Shown here: piece by piece, positions 1 to 8,374 of the stretch
Layout: the number at the start of each line of letters is the position of its first letter
Numbering within the stretch: position 1 is the first letter of the stretch
Source of the DNA: a virus
Virus record (IMG/VR): IMGVR_UViG_3300032116_000316
Coordinates: 1 to 49,473 of that record
Strand: one strand, 5' to 3'
DNA length: 49,473 nucleotides
Notes under the pieces: model-generated
The model's database searches: none
What the model saw: the letters and a program-made list of their open reading frames with translations, nothing else
Told to the model about the DNA's origin: nothing
Made by a program: the position numbers and the translations under genes

Positions 1-49
1 CAAATAACACTCCAGTATTCTTAAACTTTGAGTGTTTAATTTTTTTCAT
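1..49 (-). CDS. 5' end of a conserved phage gene next to the portal (partial)
   Basis: An ATG at 49 reading leftwards opens a frame with no stop up to the window edge. It gives 16 residues starting MKKIKHSKFKNTGVLF. I recall this lysine-rich opening, with the KNTG(I/V)LF motif, from a protein of unknown function beside the head-assembly genes of marine T4-like phages, but I cannot check it. It follows the portal gene in the same direction after a 66-base gap that contains a copy of the recurrent promoter-like motif. Function unknown. The prohead protease and scaffold genes would be expected further left. Confidence 0.6.
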   Translation of the reverse strand, partial: MKKIKHSKFKNTGVLF

Positions 50-89
50 TTACTTACCCTATATTTATTCTACCCTATAAACTAACACA

Positions 90-98
90 TATAAATAT
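90..98 (-). promoter_or_regulatory. Promoter-like motif ATATTTATA
   Basis: Exact copy of the recurrent 9-mer (TATAAATAT on the plus strand), 40 bases before the start of the partial gene at the left edge. The leader is longer than at the other copies. The promoter role is inferred from recurrence only. Confidence 0.4.
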
Positions 99-115
99 AA
101 ACAAATTTTTCTTTA

Positions 116-1891
116 TTAAATTTTAGAATCATCCAACAGGTTTTTTTCATCGAGCATACCCGATTTTTCATTTAAAACCTTCTTTTTTGATGAAATTCCG
201 TTTATATATTCACGTGCTAGCTTCTTAGCGTTAGTGTTTAATGTTCTATCTTCTCTTTTTCTTTCTTTATGGTTTTCCTTATCTCCCAATGGGTCTCTAC
301 CATATGGATGCTTATCTTTACCATAGGTGTTTCCTTCTTTAGGTCTTCCAACCCCCCTATTTAGTTCGATTTCAGTTTTTAATTTACTGATTTCTTCTTC
401 CACATTTTGAGGTTGTGGTGGGTTTGCTGGGTCCTGTCCTTGCTGTTCTATTGAAGTATGTCTGAATCTGTCTTTAAGGTCTAATATTACTTTAGCTCTT
501 TCAATATCAATCTCATCCTGCGATAATCCAAATACATTATGATAAGCCCAATCAGATGATAACATATTAAGTGCTTTAACATCAGTTGCTAATCTTACTT
601 TTTCAGACCACAAATTAACTTTTTCTTGCTCATATATTGTAGAAGCGTTTGTAAGCATTAATTCAAAGTTTGTCATTTCTGAATCTTCAATACCATTTGC
701 TGCTAAGTGAACTACTGCAATTTTTGCCAATTCACTAACAACTGTTCTTTGAATTCTTTCAATAGTTCTTGCAAAACGAACATCTTCTGCAGCTAAAGTA
801 GCTTTACCATTTACATTTTCATCATAAGATAGATATGCTTTTGGTACTCTTAGAGCTGCAAATAATTTGTTCTTTAAATAATCAATATCCTCAATTGCTG
901 CATACTCTAAACCTTGTAGATTTTCAATATTAGTACCACTATCACTACCACGTACAGGTAGAAAGAAATCTTCGGTAAGGTTTTGAATATTGTATTTTAA
1001 ATTATAATCACCAGTATTTTTATCAACAAATGGAGTTTTCTTCATTTTGTTAATAATTTTTTGCATATAGTTATCTACTTCTTGTGGTGGGATATTACCT
1101 ATATCAATTTTGAATACTCTCTTTTCAGGTGCTCTCATAATACGATGGATTAGCATCGCATCTTCCATAAGAGATAATTGTTTCCAAATTCTTCTTGCAC
1201 CTTCAACCATTGATTTACCATATGGTAAGAAGTTAGTATCTGATAACATACGGAAGTGAGCCATCTCATATTGCTCATATTCCTTCTTACCAAATCTATC
1301 CAATTCTACCTTATATTTTACATAGTCAGGATTATTAGGGTCAGTACCTTCTAATCTTTCTACATTATAAGTTGAGTGAGGTGCTACGTTGATGATACCT
1401 TTACCAGGCATAATTTCCAATGCTAAGAAAGCATCACCATATTTTACAAGGTTTCTAATCCAAGGCCACAAATTAAACTCTACGTTCATAATATCATAGA
1501 ATAGATTATGAAGCATTTCTCTTACATTCTCATTTGTAGATTTGATTTGAAGTACATCACCATATTCGTTCTTAGTTGTACTTTCATCAGCGTATATATC
1601 AAGTGCCGAACCTATAATCGGGTCCATATCCATAGCATCATAATCTCTAAAAAGTTCTCTACGAACTTGATGATATGCCATAGATTGTGCACCCTGATGG
1701 GTTTCGTAATATGAACGTTGTAACTTTGTGTACCTATCTCTAAGGTTTACAAAGTTTGTATTCATTTGTCTATCTTCAACATCTACTACTCTACGTTTAC
1801 CATCTTTATCAACGGTTACGATTGCGTTTGTTGAAAATAGTTTTTTAAGTCTCCCAAAAAAACTTCTATCGTCTTGGAATTGTTCTGCCAT
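116..1891 (-). CDS. Portal protein, T4 gp20-like
   Basis: Predicted portal protein of 591 residues, which forms the dodecameric ring at one capsid vertex through which DNA is packaged and the neck is attached. The middle carries the stretch typical of T4 gp20 relatives, MEDAMLIHRIMRAPEKRVF, followed by a GNIPPQEVDNYM-type segment and later the IEDIDYLKNKLFAALRVPKAYL region. The length is close to T4 gp20 (about 524) plus a charged, probably disordered tail of some 90 residues rich in K, E and N. It lies downstream of the large terminase, separated only by a small tagged gene, which is the usual packaging-module arrangement. The gap to the upstream gene is 8 bases, so it is probably co-transcribed with it. 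Confidence 0.95.
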   Translation of the reverse strand: MAEQFQDDRSFFGRLKKLFSTNAIVTVDKDGKRRVVDVEDRQMNTNFVNLRDRYTKLQRSYYETHQGAQSMAYHQVRRELFRDYDAMDMDPIIGSALDIYADESTTKNEYGDVLQIKSTNENVREMLHNLFYDIMNVEFNLWPWIRNLVKYGDAFLALEIMPGKGIINVAPHSTYNVERLEGTDPNNPDYVKYKVELDRFGKKEYEQYEMAHFRMLSDTNFLPYGKSMVEGARRIWKQLSLMEDAMLIHRIMRAPEKRVFKIDIGNIPPQEVDNYMQKIINKMKKTPFVDKNTGDYNLKYNIQNLTEDFFLPVRGSDSGTNIENLQGLEYAAIEDIDYLKNKLFAALRVPKAYLSYDENVNGKATLAAEDVRFARTIERIQRTVVSELAKIAVVHLAANGIEDSEMTNFELMLTNASTIYEQEKVNLWSEKVRLATDVKALNMLSSDWAYHNVFGLSQDEIDIERAKVILDLKDRFRHTSIEQQGQDPANPPQPQNVEEEISKLKTEIELNRGVGRPKEGNTYGKDKHPYGRDPLGDKENHKERKREDRTLNTNAKKLAREYINGISSKKKVLNEKSGMLDEKNLLDDSKI

Positions 1892-1899
1892 AATTTATT

Positions 1900-2337
1900 T
1901 TACCATTTTCTACAAGACCAATATCTTGCTTTTGTTCTTGGACCAGGATTATCACAATTGTGTCTAGCTCTAAAGTTTGCTCTCCTGCCAGGGTTATTCT
2001 TTTTGATTTTAACTCCCTTCTGACCGAAATTTACTTTAATAACTTTACCAGTCTTAGGGTTTTTTACATATACCTTAAATTTCTTCACATCACCTGCCAT
2101 TGGTTTACCCAACTTCACTTCTCTACCCTGATACTCAGCTTCGTAAACACAACCACAGTTTGCTTCATCTAATGAACTTTGATAAGATTTAAGATAATTA
2201 ATAAAATCATCCATATCTTCTTGCTCTACATCTAATTCATCATAATCATCTATTGGATTATCAGCCGGTGTATCTCCTTTTGAGTATGCTTTATCAATAT
2301 ACTCATCTTCTTTTAGGATATTTGTTAATTTAATCAT
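1900..2337 (-). CDS. Small tagged protein with Cys-rich RARHNC...WSC end, candidate internal head protein
   Basis: A 145-residue protein of unknown function. It opens with MIKLTNILKEDE, almost the same tag as five genes near 45-47 kb. The tag contains ILKE, matching the (L/I)xE cleavage consensus of T4-type prohead proteases. An acidic stretch follows (about 20-50), then a basic domain with VKVNFGQKGVKI and an end containing FRARHNCDNPGPR and YWSCRKW. I recall this C-terminal signature from many uncultured marine phage proteins near head genes. It sits between terminase and portal, again suggesting a head role. It is the one gene I found with a clear Shine-Dalgarno-like AAAGGAG, 7 bases before its ATG. 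Encapsidation is inferred. Confidence 0.75.
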   Translation of the reverse strand: MIKLTNILKEDEYIDKAYSKGDTPADNPIDDYDELDVEQEDMDDFINYLKSYQSSLDEANCGCVYEAEYQGREVKLGKPMAGDVKKFKVYVKNPKTGKVIKVNFGQKGVKIKKNNPGRRANFRARHNCDNPGPRTKARYWSCRKW

Positions 2338-2352
2338 TTTATTCTCCTTTTA

Positions 2353-2389
2353 TTTTGACATATACCATAAATATCAATATTTGTCAAAA
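2353..2389. promoter_or_regulatory. Inverted repeat TTTTGACA / TGTCAAAA in the gap before the tagged gene
   Basis: Two perfect 8-base arms (2353-2360 and 2382-2389) are separated by 21 bases, with three further pairs inside after a single mismatch. The dyad surrounds the promoter-like motif at 2366-2374 and lies in the gap between terminase and the small tagged gene. It could be an operator or part of a weak terminator for terminase. There is no T run adjacent to the 3' arm on the minus strand, which makes an operator or mRNA element somewhat more likely. Confidence 0.45.
2366..2374 (-). promoter_or_regulatory. Promoter-like motif, one mismatch (ATATTTATG)
   Basis: Eight of nine bases match the recurrent ATATTTATA motif. 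It lies 28 bases before the ATG at 2337 and is centred in the TTTTGACA dyad. Confidence 0.3.
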
Positions 2390-2398
2390 CCCTACATT

Positions 2399-4000
2399 TT
2401 ATAACCATTGTGATAGGTCTTCAATATCATCACCAATTCTCATTTTCCAAGGGTTATCATCTCTATCAGAAGGTCCATAAACACCAGCATGCTGCGTGTT
2501 TGAAGAAATACCACCTAAAGTTCTTTTTGTTAGGTCAATACCTTCTTGTCTTAAACGAAGTGCAGTATCCCTTACCCACAACCCAATACTGAACGCCATT
2601 GTCAAGTCATCATTATAACTTTTCATAGCTTCTGCCCTACCATTATTGAATATAAATGTAAATAATTCATCAATTAATCGGTTAGAACGAATTGTAACTG
2701 CTTTCTCTCTAAAATATTCATCCAATTTAGATATAATAAGAGGTCTAGTCTTTGTTGTAGTTGAAAATCCAGCTACCATCTGTCTTTCATCCGCACGATA
2801 TTTGTTTCTCATTTGCTGTTCAACATCTACATACTTCAAATCTTTACTCATATAGAATAGGTTTTTATATTGTCTATCTATACATTGTTGAATACATGCC
2901 CATCCAATGTTTGAGTTTTCCACCACAAGTAATGCATCATTGTATTCAGTAGAAAGATTAACTAAGAAGTTTCCAAAATCTTTTGTATCTATTTTACCTC
3001 TATATTCAGCTACTTGTGTTGCATTTATTATATCCATAACATGACAAGCGGAATAGTCAGAACCATCACCTCTAGCAACGTCAGCTACAACCATATAAGA
3101 ACCATTTGCTGTTGGATATTCCCATCTCCATAGGTTTCCATCAAATCCAGTCTTTTCAATTGGGTCTTGGCAATATGTTTCTTTATAAAACATTAATAAT
3201 TCAGGATCAATTACAGTATCACCAGAAGATACAAAGTCACAATCACACTCTTGAGCTGCTTTCTTTTGTCCTAATAATTTTTCTTGTTCATCTCTCCAAG
3301 TTTGGTCTCTTTCAGGATGTACTGTCCAATGTAGTTTTATAGTATTAAATGGATTTATCCCATCTTCCGCACCTAACCAAGTTTTATGAAACCAGTTACC
3401 CACACCATTTGGTGTAGATAGTGCAATACAACTACCACCCGTTGAAAGTGTAGATTGCGCCGATACCCAAATTTCATCAATATCATCAATGAAGGCGGCC
3501 TCATCAAATATAAGAAGTGATAAGGCTTCAGAACGTCCTGCATCAGGTGAAGAAGCAATGGCCTTAATTTGAGAACCATTTGTTAAACGAAGGGAAAGTT
3601 TATTATCTTCCATAGAACCACCCTTTAACCAACTTGGAAGTAGTTCATGCATAACTCTTACTTTAGTTACTAGGTTTTTAGCAACTTCTTGTTTTGTTGC
3701 AATTACTAATATATTAAAATCAGAATTAAACAACATATTCCAAAGTGAAAATCCGGCACAAAGAGTTGAAATACCAGTTTGGCGTGATTTAAGAACTATA
3801 TTAAAACGATTGTCTTTAAATCCAGTTAATGTTTTTTCCTGAAATGGGAAAAGGTGAAAAGGTATTTTACCTCTCACCGGATGCTGAATCATACAATATT
3901 TTTTCATAAAGTGTATAGGGTCACTAGCACACTTTTTGTATTCTTCTGCTATAATCTCTTTTAAAGATTTCTTTTGTGTTATTCCAGTTGGTGTAGCCAT
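2399..4000 (-). CDS. terL: Large terminase subunit, T4 gp17-like
   Basis: DNA-packaging motor with an N-terminal ATPase and a C-terminal RNase H-like headful nuclease, 533 residues. Visible motifs are Walker A KSRQTGIST (about residue 71), Walker B LLIFDEAAF (about 162) and the coupling motif STP (about 196). The nuclease acidic residues are in VVADVARGDGSDY (about 307), VVENSN (about 361) and YNDDLTMAF (about 464). I chose the ATG at 4000, which starts two bases after the upstream stop codon. A longer frame exists only by using a TTG at 4009, which would overlap the upstream gene. The length is somewhat shorter than T4 gp17 (610). Confidence 0.97.
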   Translation of the reverse strand: MATPTGITQKKSLKEIIAEEYKKCASDPIHFMKKYCMIQHPVRGKIPFHLFPFQEKTLTGFKDNRFNIVLKSRQTGISTLCAGFSLWNMLFNSDFNILVIATKQEVAKNLVTKVRVMHELLPSWLKGGSMEDNKLSLRLTNGSQIKAIASSPDAGRSEALSLLIFDEAAFIDDIDEIWVSAQSTLSTGGSCIALSTPNGVGNWFHKTWLGAEDGINPFNTIKLHWTVHPERDQTWRDEQEKLLGQKKAAQECDCDFVSSGDTVIDPELLMFYKETYCQDPIEKTGFDGNLWRWEYPTANGSYMVVADVARGDGSDYSACHVMDIINATQVAEYRGKIDTKDFGNFLVNLSTEYNDALLVVENSNIGWACIQQCIDRQYKNLFYMSKDLKYVDVEQQMRNKYRADERQMVAGFSTTTKTRPLIISKLDEYFREKAVTIRSNRLIDELFTFIFNNGRAEAMKSYNDDLTMAFSIGLWVRDTALRLRQEGIDLTKRTLGGISSNTQHAGVYGPSDRDDNPWKMRIGDDIEDLSQWL

Positions 4001-4001
4001 A

Positions 4002-4694
4002 TTAATCAACAGGAGGTTTTACTAAATCGTAGTTTTTATCTTTTAATTTATCCCAAGCTTCGTTTCTCCATTTTATTGCCTGTTCAACCTCACCTTCATA
4101 AAATGTAATATCAGAAAGTATTTCTGCTTTTAATTCATCCACATCTTTTTCCAATACCCATTTTTCAATCTTACCATCTTCATGTACAAACTCATATTCT
4201 TGCTTTGCATCTTTGTAAGCTTGATGTAATTGTTCTAAAATATCTTTACCTCTTGAAATAATATTAGATAACATTTTATAATGTTCATATTCTTCCCACA
4301 AACCATCTAATTTTATTAAAGTTTCTTTTTTACCTAAACAAGTTGCACAATATCCAGTTTTAGAAATAAGTTTTTTATCTGCTCTACTCAATTTAATAGT
4401 ATTACAATTTTCAGATTTACAACTATTTAATTTGGATAGATAATCTCTTACTTCAGACATTGTTTCTGATAGTTCATTTATTCTTACTTTACCATACTCT
4501 GTTTGTTCCCAAATTTTTCCTTCTGAATCGGTCCAACGTTCACCTACTTCTTTTTTACGATTATTTTCTGCGGATTTATCAGAGTTTGCGAATGATATTT
4601 GTGTATTTTTTTCATACTCACCACCCTGCAATACCATATTTACCAACTTTCTGCGAGTTGGATGCATGTATTTTTTTTGGAATTCCTTTGACAT
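4002..4694 (-). CDS. Unknown protein upstream of terminase, possible small terminase or zinc-binding protein
   Basis: A 230-residue protein I do not recognise by sequence. The first 60 residues are basic and polar. A possible zinc ribbon follows, with CKSENC at about 93-98 and CATC at about 117-120. The C-terminal half is long, charged and helical, likely coiled coil. It sits directly upstream of the large terminase, where T4-type phages place the small terminase (gp16), and the two are almost certainly co-translated. Position and the helical C-terminus make it a candidate small terminase, but T4 gp16 is not known for a zinc ribbon, so this is a weak inference. Confidence 0.7.
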   Translation of the reverse strand: MSKEFQKKYMHPTRRKLVNMVLQGGEYEKNTQISFANSDKSAENNRKKEVGERWTDSEGKIWEQTEYGKVRINELSETMSEVRDYLSKLNSCKSENCNTIKLSRADKKLISKTGYCATCLGKKETLIKLDGLWEEYEHYKMLSNIISRGKDILEQLHQAYKDAKQEYEFVHEDGKIEKWVLEKDVDELKAEILSDITFYEGEVEQAIKWRNEAWDKLKDKNYDLVKPPVD

Positions 4695-4717
4695 ATTGAT
4701 AGAAATATATTTGTATA

Positions 4718-4726
4718 TATAAGTAT
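4718..4726 (-). promoter_or_regulatory. Promoter-like motif, variant ATACTTATA
   Basis: Variant with C at position 4, lying 23 bases before the ATG at 4694. The longer context ATATACTTATATATACAAA on the coding strand is repeated exactly before the gene starting at 7949, so the two gaps share a 19-base block. Confidence 0.4.
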
Positions 4727-4746
4727 ATCAGAATTAAATAAAACGA

Positions 4747-7512
4747 TTATTTTTCGAAGAAGATACCTAAAATTTGATTTAGGGGAGCAAATGCACCTGT
4801 CAGTTTATAAGTGTTTCCACCATATACAAATACAATACCTTCATTTGGTACAATCTTATCAAATCCACCCAAAGCATTTAATCTTTGCAATTCTAATTTA
4901 AGTTTTTGTATTTGTTTAGGGTCACCACTTGCTTTTACCTGTTGTATAGTTGATTCCAATCTACTTACCATTTGTCTTTTGGCAGATTCTGGATTTGCTG
5001 TGAGAACTGAACTCATAAATGAAAGTACATCCGCACCAACTCCTAAAAATATTTCTTCAAACTTCATTAGATTTTGTTTTGATATTTTTTGTTGGTCTTG
5101 CTTATCAGTTTGTTCAGCCCAAGCTTTTAATTTAGCGTCTTGAATTGTATTAATACGGAATGATTTATCACCAAAAGCCCATCTTTTAACCAATCCTATT
5201 TTTTCTTGTGTATCTAATTTTTTACCACCCTTCTCTACAAAGTTTGCCCACCAAGCTTGATGATAATCAGCTACTCCATCTGAATCATTCAACCCAAACT
5301 CTTTTTGAAGTTTGTTTATCATTCCTATATACTTTCCTTGCAATTTGGTAAGATGTTCGGATTTAGGAAGTTTTTGCATTGGAGGTCCTTGAATTGTATA
5401 TTTCGATTGAACATGTCCATTCACCTGCTTAATCATACCAGCTAATATTTTAGCGGATTGTTGATTTTCTCCAATTATATTTCCTTCTTTATCATACTCA
5501 AACGTTCCGTGAAATACTAATAAAGGTTGTCCATACGGAATTACATTTACCGATGTTGGATATATTACTTCCAAATTCATAAAACAACTACCACCTTTGA
5601 ATATCATTTTACGTTGAGGTTCTGATAATTGTGATATTGCCTGAGAAAGGTCTTTCATAGCAAAATTATATGCATCTGTCAATCCACCCCTTCCTGCAAA
5701 CTTTTGTGCAACTTGTCCAATAGTCATTGCACCTTCACCTTTATTTTTAAGGTGAGATTTATTTCTTGCTGCAACCAATCTACCATTTACCCAACTTATT
5801 GCTAATGCTTGCCCATCGGTTTTTTCTCTTGCTAATTCCAAATCACCATTTAGTGCTTTAGTTACAATATTTTTAAGGTCACCAAATGTAAGATTCATTT
5901 CAATATCAAATGGATGGTTCATATGTCCATATGCACCACCTTCTAAAAGTAAACCCTCACTTAATGGAGTTTCTATTTTAGATAACTTACTATAATAATT
6001 TGGGTCTTCGTATAAATGGTCTAATGCAATTTCTTTTGCAACATCAATATCAGTTGTATGCTCTCTTTCTACCGCATATCCTTTAATAAATTCTTGCTTA
6101 ATATTTGCTACACTTACGTTGTGATGTTTAGCGATATCCGATAAAGTCATACCTTTAGCTAATCCACCAGGTATTTTATCTTCTTTTACTTTAGTGTATT
6201 CTTCACTACCATCTTTATCCAACTTAGATTTTAATTTATTAACATCTTTTGGATTTGGTGCTCCATTGATATATCCACCAGCCAAACTTAAACCAACACC
6301 TGCTCCGCCTGGCAATCCCATTTCATCTAACAAAGAATCTTCAAGCTCATCAATGATTTCGTTTATATCTTCTTTTGATATTATCTGAGTTTTTTGATTT
6401 TTAGGCAATTCCCAAAATCTTTTAGGTTTTTCTAAAGGTGTTTCTCTATTAACTTCTTGCCAATTTTCTATGGTGTGTGGGTCATCTGCTGGATTTAGTG
6501 TACTTTGAACTACATTTTGTACTTTATAAATTGCTTTTCTAAATTGAGATTCTTTATCTTTAGTTTTACCCCTACCCCTCATAGCATCTGCTTTAGGTTC
6601 TTGTAATTGAATATATCCACCTTGCTTATACCAATTTTCAGGTTTAGCTTTATTTAATATTCTTTTTTGTCCATCTGCAACAAATGACATATCTGGTTCA
6701 TCTCCAGCAGTAAAGCCACCACTTCCGCCAGTTGCTTCTTTTAGATTTTCTTTTTTAGGGATTCTAAATGTTACTGCTTTCTTACCATTGATTGTTGGCA
6801 TTCCCCATTCATCTTTTCCAATAGATTTAACAACAACTTTTTTGTTTTTAAATTTACCCATTAGGATTTGGTCACCAACCTTAACATTTAATTTAATTTC
6901 TTCGTTGATATATTCTTTTAAGGATTTAAGTTTGAGTGTTATTAATTTGAATATTTGCTCATCAAACTTAGGATATGCTTTTATAAAGCCTTTCTTTCTA
7001 TCAGCTTCAGTCCCAGCACTTAACCAATATCTTACATCAGTACCACTAATTGCATTTGGTTGTGCAGGTGAAGCATATACATATCCTTTATCTAAATAAG
7101 GTTCAGTAACTTTTCCTTTATATGGTGTAAAGTATTTTCCACCTAAACGATTTTGGTCTTTTTCTCCAACTACAGTTATAAAACCAGTAGTATCTTTATC
7201 ATATTTGTTTAGGATTTCTTCTGGTGCATACGGATTACGAATATTAACAATTTTGTTTGATGGAATACCAAACATCTTTGTCATTATAATTTTCTTTTCC
7301 TTAAAATTAAATGGAGATTTTTTTGAATCGGTTACATTTGAAGTTCCAACATAAACATTATCTTTTCCGAACTTCCTAACCAAATGGTCATACGTTGCGT
7401 AATGACCCTTATGAAATGGTTGAAAGCGGCCAGAATAGACAACAACTACTTTGTCTATCTTTGCCGCTTCTCCCAATATTGTTTCTATTAAATATTTTGC
7501 TAATCCCTTCAT
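4747..7512 (-). CDS. Multidomain tagged protein: NMN adenylyltransferase-like + DUF5661-like + nucleic-acid-ligase-like
   Basis: A 921-residue fusion. Residues 1-15 form a tag with two (L/I)xE sites (LIE 8-10, LGE 13-15). Residues about 20-195 are a nucleotidyltransferase of the NMN adenylyltransferase type: GRFQPFHKGH (28-37) holds the HxGH signature and ISGTDVR (155-161) the second nucleotide-binding motif. A small beta-rich segment covers about 205-255 and ends in NLKEA. Residues about 445-510 (GGLAKGMTLSDIA, then EHTTDIDVAKEIALDHL) resemble DUF5661, from memory. Residues about 525-921 look like an ATP-dependent ligase core: KTDG (564-567), FMNLE (644-648), EGIVF (891-895) and YKLTG (902-906). 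The possible cut LLLE|GGA at 524 is directly before this module. A cytidylyltransferase and a non-ligating ligase-fold protein are alternatives. Virion packaging is inferred. Confidence 0.82.
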   Translation of the reverse strand: MKGLAKYLIETILGEAAKIDKVVVVYSGRFQPFHKGHYATYDHLVRKFGKDNVYVGTSNVTDSKKSPFNFKEKKIIMTKMFGIPSNKIVNIRNPYAPEEILNKYDKDTTGFITVVGEKDQNRLGGKYFTPYKGKVTEPYLDKGYVYASPAQPNAISGTDVRYWLSAGTEADRKKGFIKAYPKFDEQIFKLITLKLKSLKEYINEEIKLNVKVGDQILMGKFKNKKVVVKSIGKDEWGMPTINGKKAVTFRIPKKENLKEATGGSGGFTAGDEPDMSFVADGQKRILNKAKPENWYKQGGYIQLQEPKADAMRGRGKTKDKESQFRKAIYKVQNVVQSTLNPADDPHTIENWQEVNRETPLEKPKRFWELPKNQKTQIISKEDINEIIDELEDSLLDEMGLPGGAGVGLSLAGGYINGAPNPKDVNKLKSKLDKDGSEEYTKVKEDKIPGGLAKGMTLSDIAKHHNVSVANIKQEFIKGYAVEREHTTDIDVAKEIALDHLYEDPNYYSKLSKIETPLSEGLLLEGGAYGHMNHPFDIEMNLTFGDLKNIVTKALNGDLELAREKTDGQALAISWVNGRLVAARNKSHLKNKGEGAMTIGQVAQKFAGRGGLTDAYNFAMKDLSQAISQLSEPQRKMIFKGGSCFMNLEVIYPTSVNVIPYGQPLLVFHGTFEYDKEGNIIGENQQSAKILAGMIKQVNGHVQSKYTIQGPPMQKLPKSEHLTKLQGKYIGMINKLQKEFGLNDSDGVADYHQAWWANFVEKGGKKLDTQEKIGLVKRWAFGDKSFRINTIQDAKLKAWAEQTDKQDQQKISKQNLMKFEEIFLGVGADVLSFMSSVLTANPESAKRQMVSRLESTIQQVKASGDPKQIQKLKLELQRLNALGGFDKIVPNEGIVFVYGGNTYKLTGAFAPLNQILGIFFEK

Positions 7513-7526
7513 ATAGTTTCTTACTA

Positions 7527-7535
7527 TATAAATAT
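7527..7535 (-). promoter_or_regulatory. Promoter-like motif ATATTTATA
   Basis: Exact copy of the recurrent 9-mer, 14 bases before the ATG of the 921-residue gene, in a 29-base gap. Confidence 0.5.
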
Positions 7536-7541
7536 TCGGGA

Positions 7542-7949
7542 TTACTCTTTTACAACTTTCATTGCTGATGCCGAAGAAACCTGCTTAGGTGCTTGATTTT
7601 CAGCCTGAGCTTGCATTTGTTTTCTAGATGGTGCTCCCGGTTGATATGTAATTGTACCATCTTGTAAATTAATTCTACCAGCTGGGTATTTTTCATCTAA
7701 AGCATCTAAAAATTCTCTTAATTCTAAATTTTTTGCTTTAAATTCATCATCAAATCTTTGTTGAAGGTCTTCCAAACCTTTCATTTCTTCAGTAATTTCG
7801 TTTCTTCTTATATAGATTTCTCCAAATCTTTGAACGATAACAGAAATTTCGTTATTTAAATTTTTAACGTTTTCAACAACTGATTCTTCTAATTTTACAG
7901 TTTCAATATCAACTGATTGCTTTTGTGGAATATTATCTAATCCTGCCAT
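7542..7949 (-). CDS. Coiled-coil protein, paralogue of the gene at 11746-11997
   Basis: A 135-residue protein of unknown function. Residues about 15-85 are a heptad-rich coiled coil, followed by a short conserved block LDEKYPAGRINLQDGTITY and a polar Gln/Ala-rich tail. The block closely matches LEKKYPAGEVDLLDGTVTY in the 83-residue protein at 11746-11997, so the two are paralogues. They bracket the sugar-transfer genes. A structural or assembly role with the nearby fibre is possible but unproven. Its own promoter-like motif lies upstream. Confidence 0.75.
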   Translation of the reverse strand: MAGLDNIPQKQSVDIETVKLEESVVENVKNLNNEISVIVQRFGEIYIRRNEITEEMKGLEDLQQRFDDEFKAKNLELREFLDALDEKYPAGRINLQDGTITYQPGAPSRKQMQAQAENQAPKQVSSASAMKVVKE

Positions 7950-7974
7950 AATTTTGTGTATTTATTTTTGTATA

Positions 7975-7983
7975 TATAAGTAT
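7975..7983 (-). promoter_or_regulatory. Promoter-like motif, variant ATACTTATA
   Basis: Lies 25 bases before the ATG at 7949, in the same 19-base context as the copy at 4718-4726. The leader also holds the ACACAAAA element just before the start codon. Confidence 0.4.
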
Positions 7984-7984
7984 A

Positions 7985-8374
7985 TTACTTTTTATTTTTT
8001 AAAATGTTAGATGTACTAAATCCTGATATTTTGCTGAAATACTCGATTTTTTCAACTAATTCGGCGCCTATTATTTGCTCGTAATTATAATCATTTCCAA
8101 TTACCATAATATCAGGTCTCCATTGTTTTATATGTTCTTTTAGAGTTTCATCAGAATCAAATGATACAACACTATCAACAAATCTAATACTTTTCATAAA
8201 AGCCATACGGTCTTTTAAATTATTATAAGGTCTATTTTCACCTTTTTTTTCTCTAACTCTTTCATCGGAATCTATTCCAACACGCAAAGTACCTAAAGCG
8301 GATGCAAATTCTAAAAGTTGAATGTGTCCTATATGTAGGATATCAAATGTTCCGTTTACCCAAATACGTTTCAT
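7985..8374 (-). CDS. HldE/RfaE-type nucleotidyltransferase (ADP-heptose synthase domain-like)
   Basis: A 129-residue protein matching the stand-alone C-terminal nucleotidyltransferase domain of HldE (heptose 1-phosphate adenylyltransferase) or a TagD-like cytidylyltransferase. Visible motifs are NGTFDILHIGH (7-17) with the HxGH signature, GIDSDERVREKKG (about 33-45) followed by RPYNN, VVSFDSDET, and GFSTSNI (118-124) near the end. Its stop overlaps the start of the heptosyltransferase-like gene by one base, so the two form a translationally coupled pair. This pairing favours ADP-heptose as product over CDP-glycerol. The kinase domain of HldE is absent, so heptose phosphate would have to come from the host. 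Confidence 0.85.
   Translation of the reverse strand: MKRIWVNGTFDILHIGHIQLLEFASALGTLRVGIDSDERVREKKGENRPYNNLKDRMAFMKSIRFVDSVVSFDSDETLKEHIKQWRPDIMVIGNDYNYEQIIGAELVEKIEYFSKISGFSTSNILKNKK

Noticed and set aside
90-98. T4-type late promoters (TATAAATA) driving plus-strand transcription
   Set aside because: The plus-strand box faces away from all neighbouring genes here and at the other copies, and there are no plus-strand genes to serve; the motif was instead read on the coding strand.
91-280. (I/L)xE sites as proof of cleavage in any protein
   Set aside because: Such triplets are common by chance; for example INEA also occurs in the linker of the GH19 tail lysin (near 40280), which should not be inside heads. 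I gave weight only to sites in the shared N-terminal tags, before the Ntn cysteine, or at module borders.
4000-4009. TTG start extending the terminase by three residues (likewise TTG starts at 9528 and 11714)
   Set aside because: In each case an ATG a few codons downstream sits right at the upstream stop (or at a normal distance), and the additional residues are not part of any motif.
4811-5143. Plus-strand frame of 110 residues
   Set aside because: Antisense of the conserved ligase-like region of the 921-residue gene, with no independent support.
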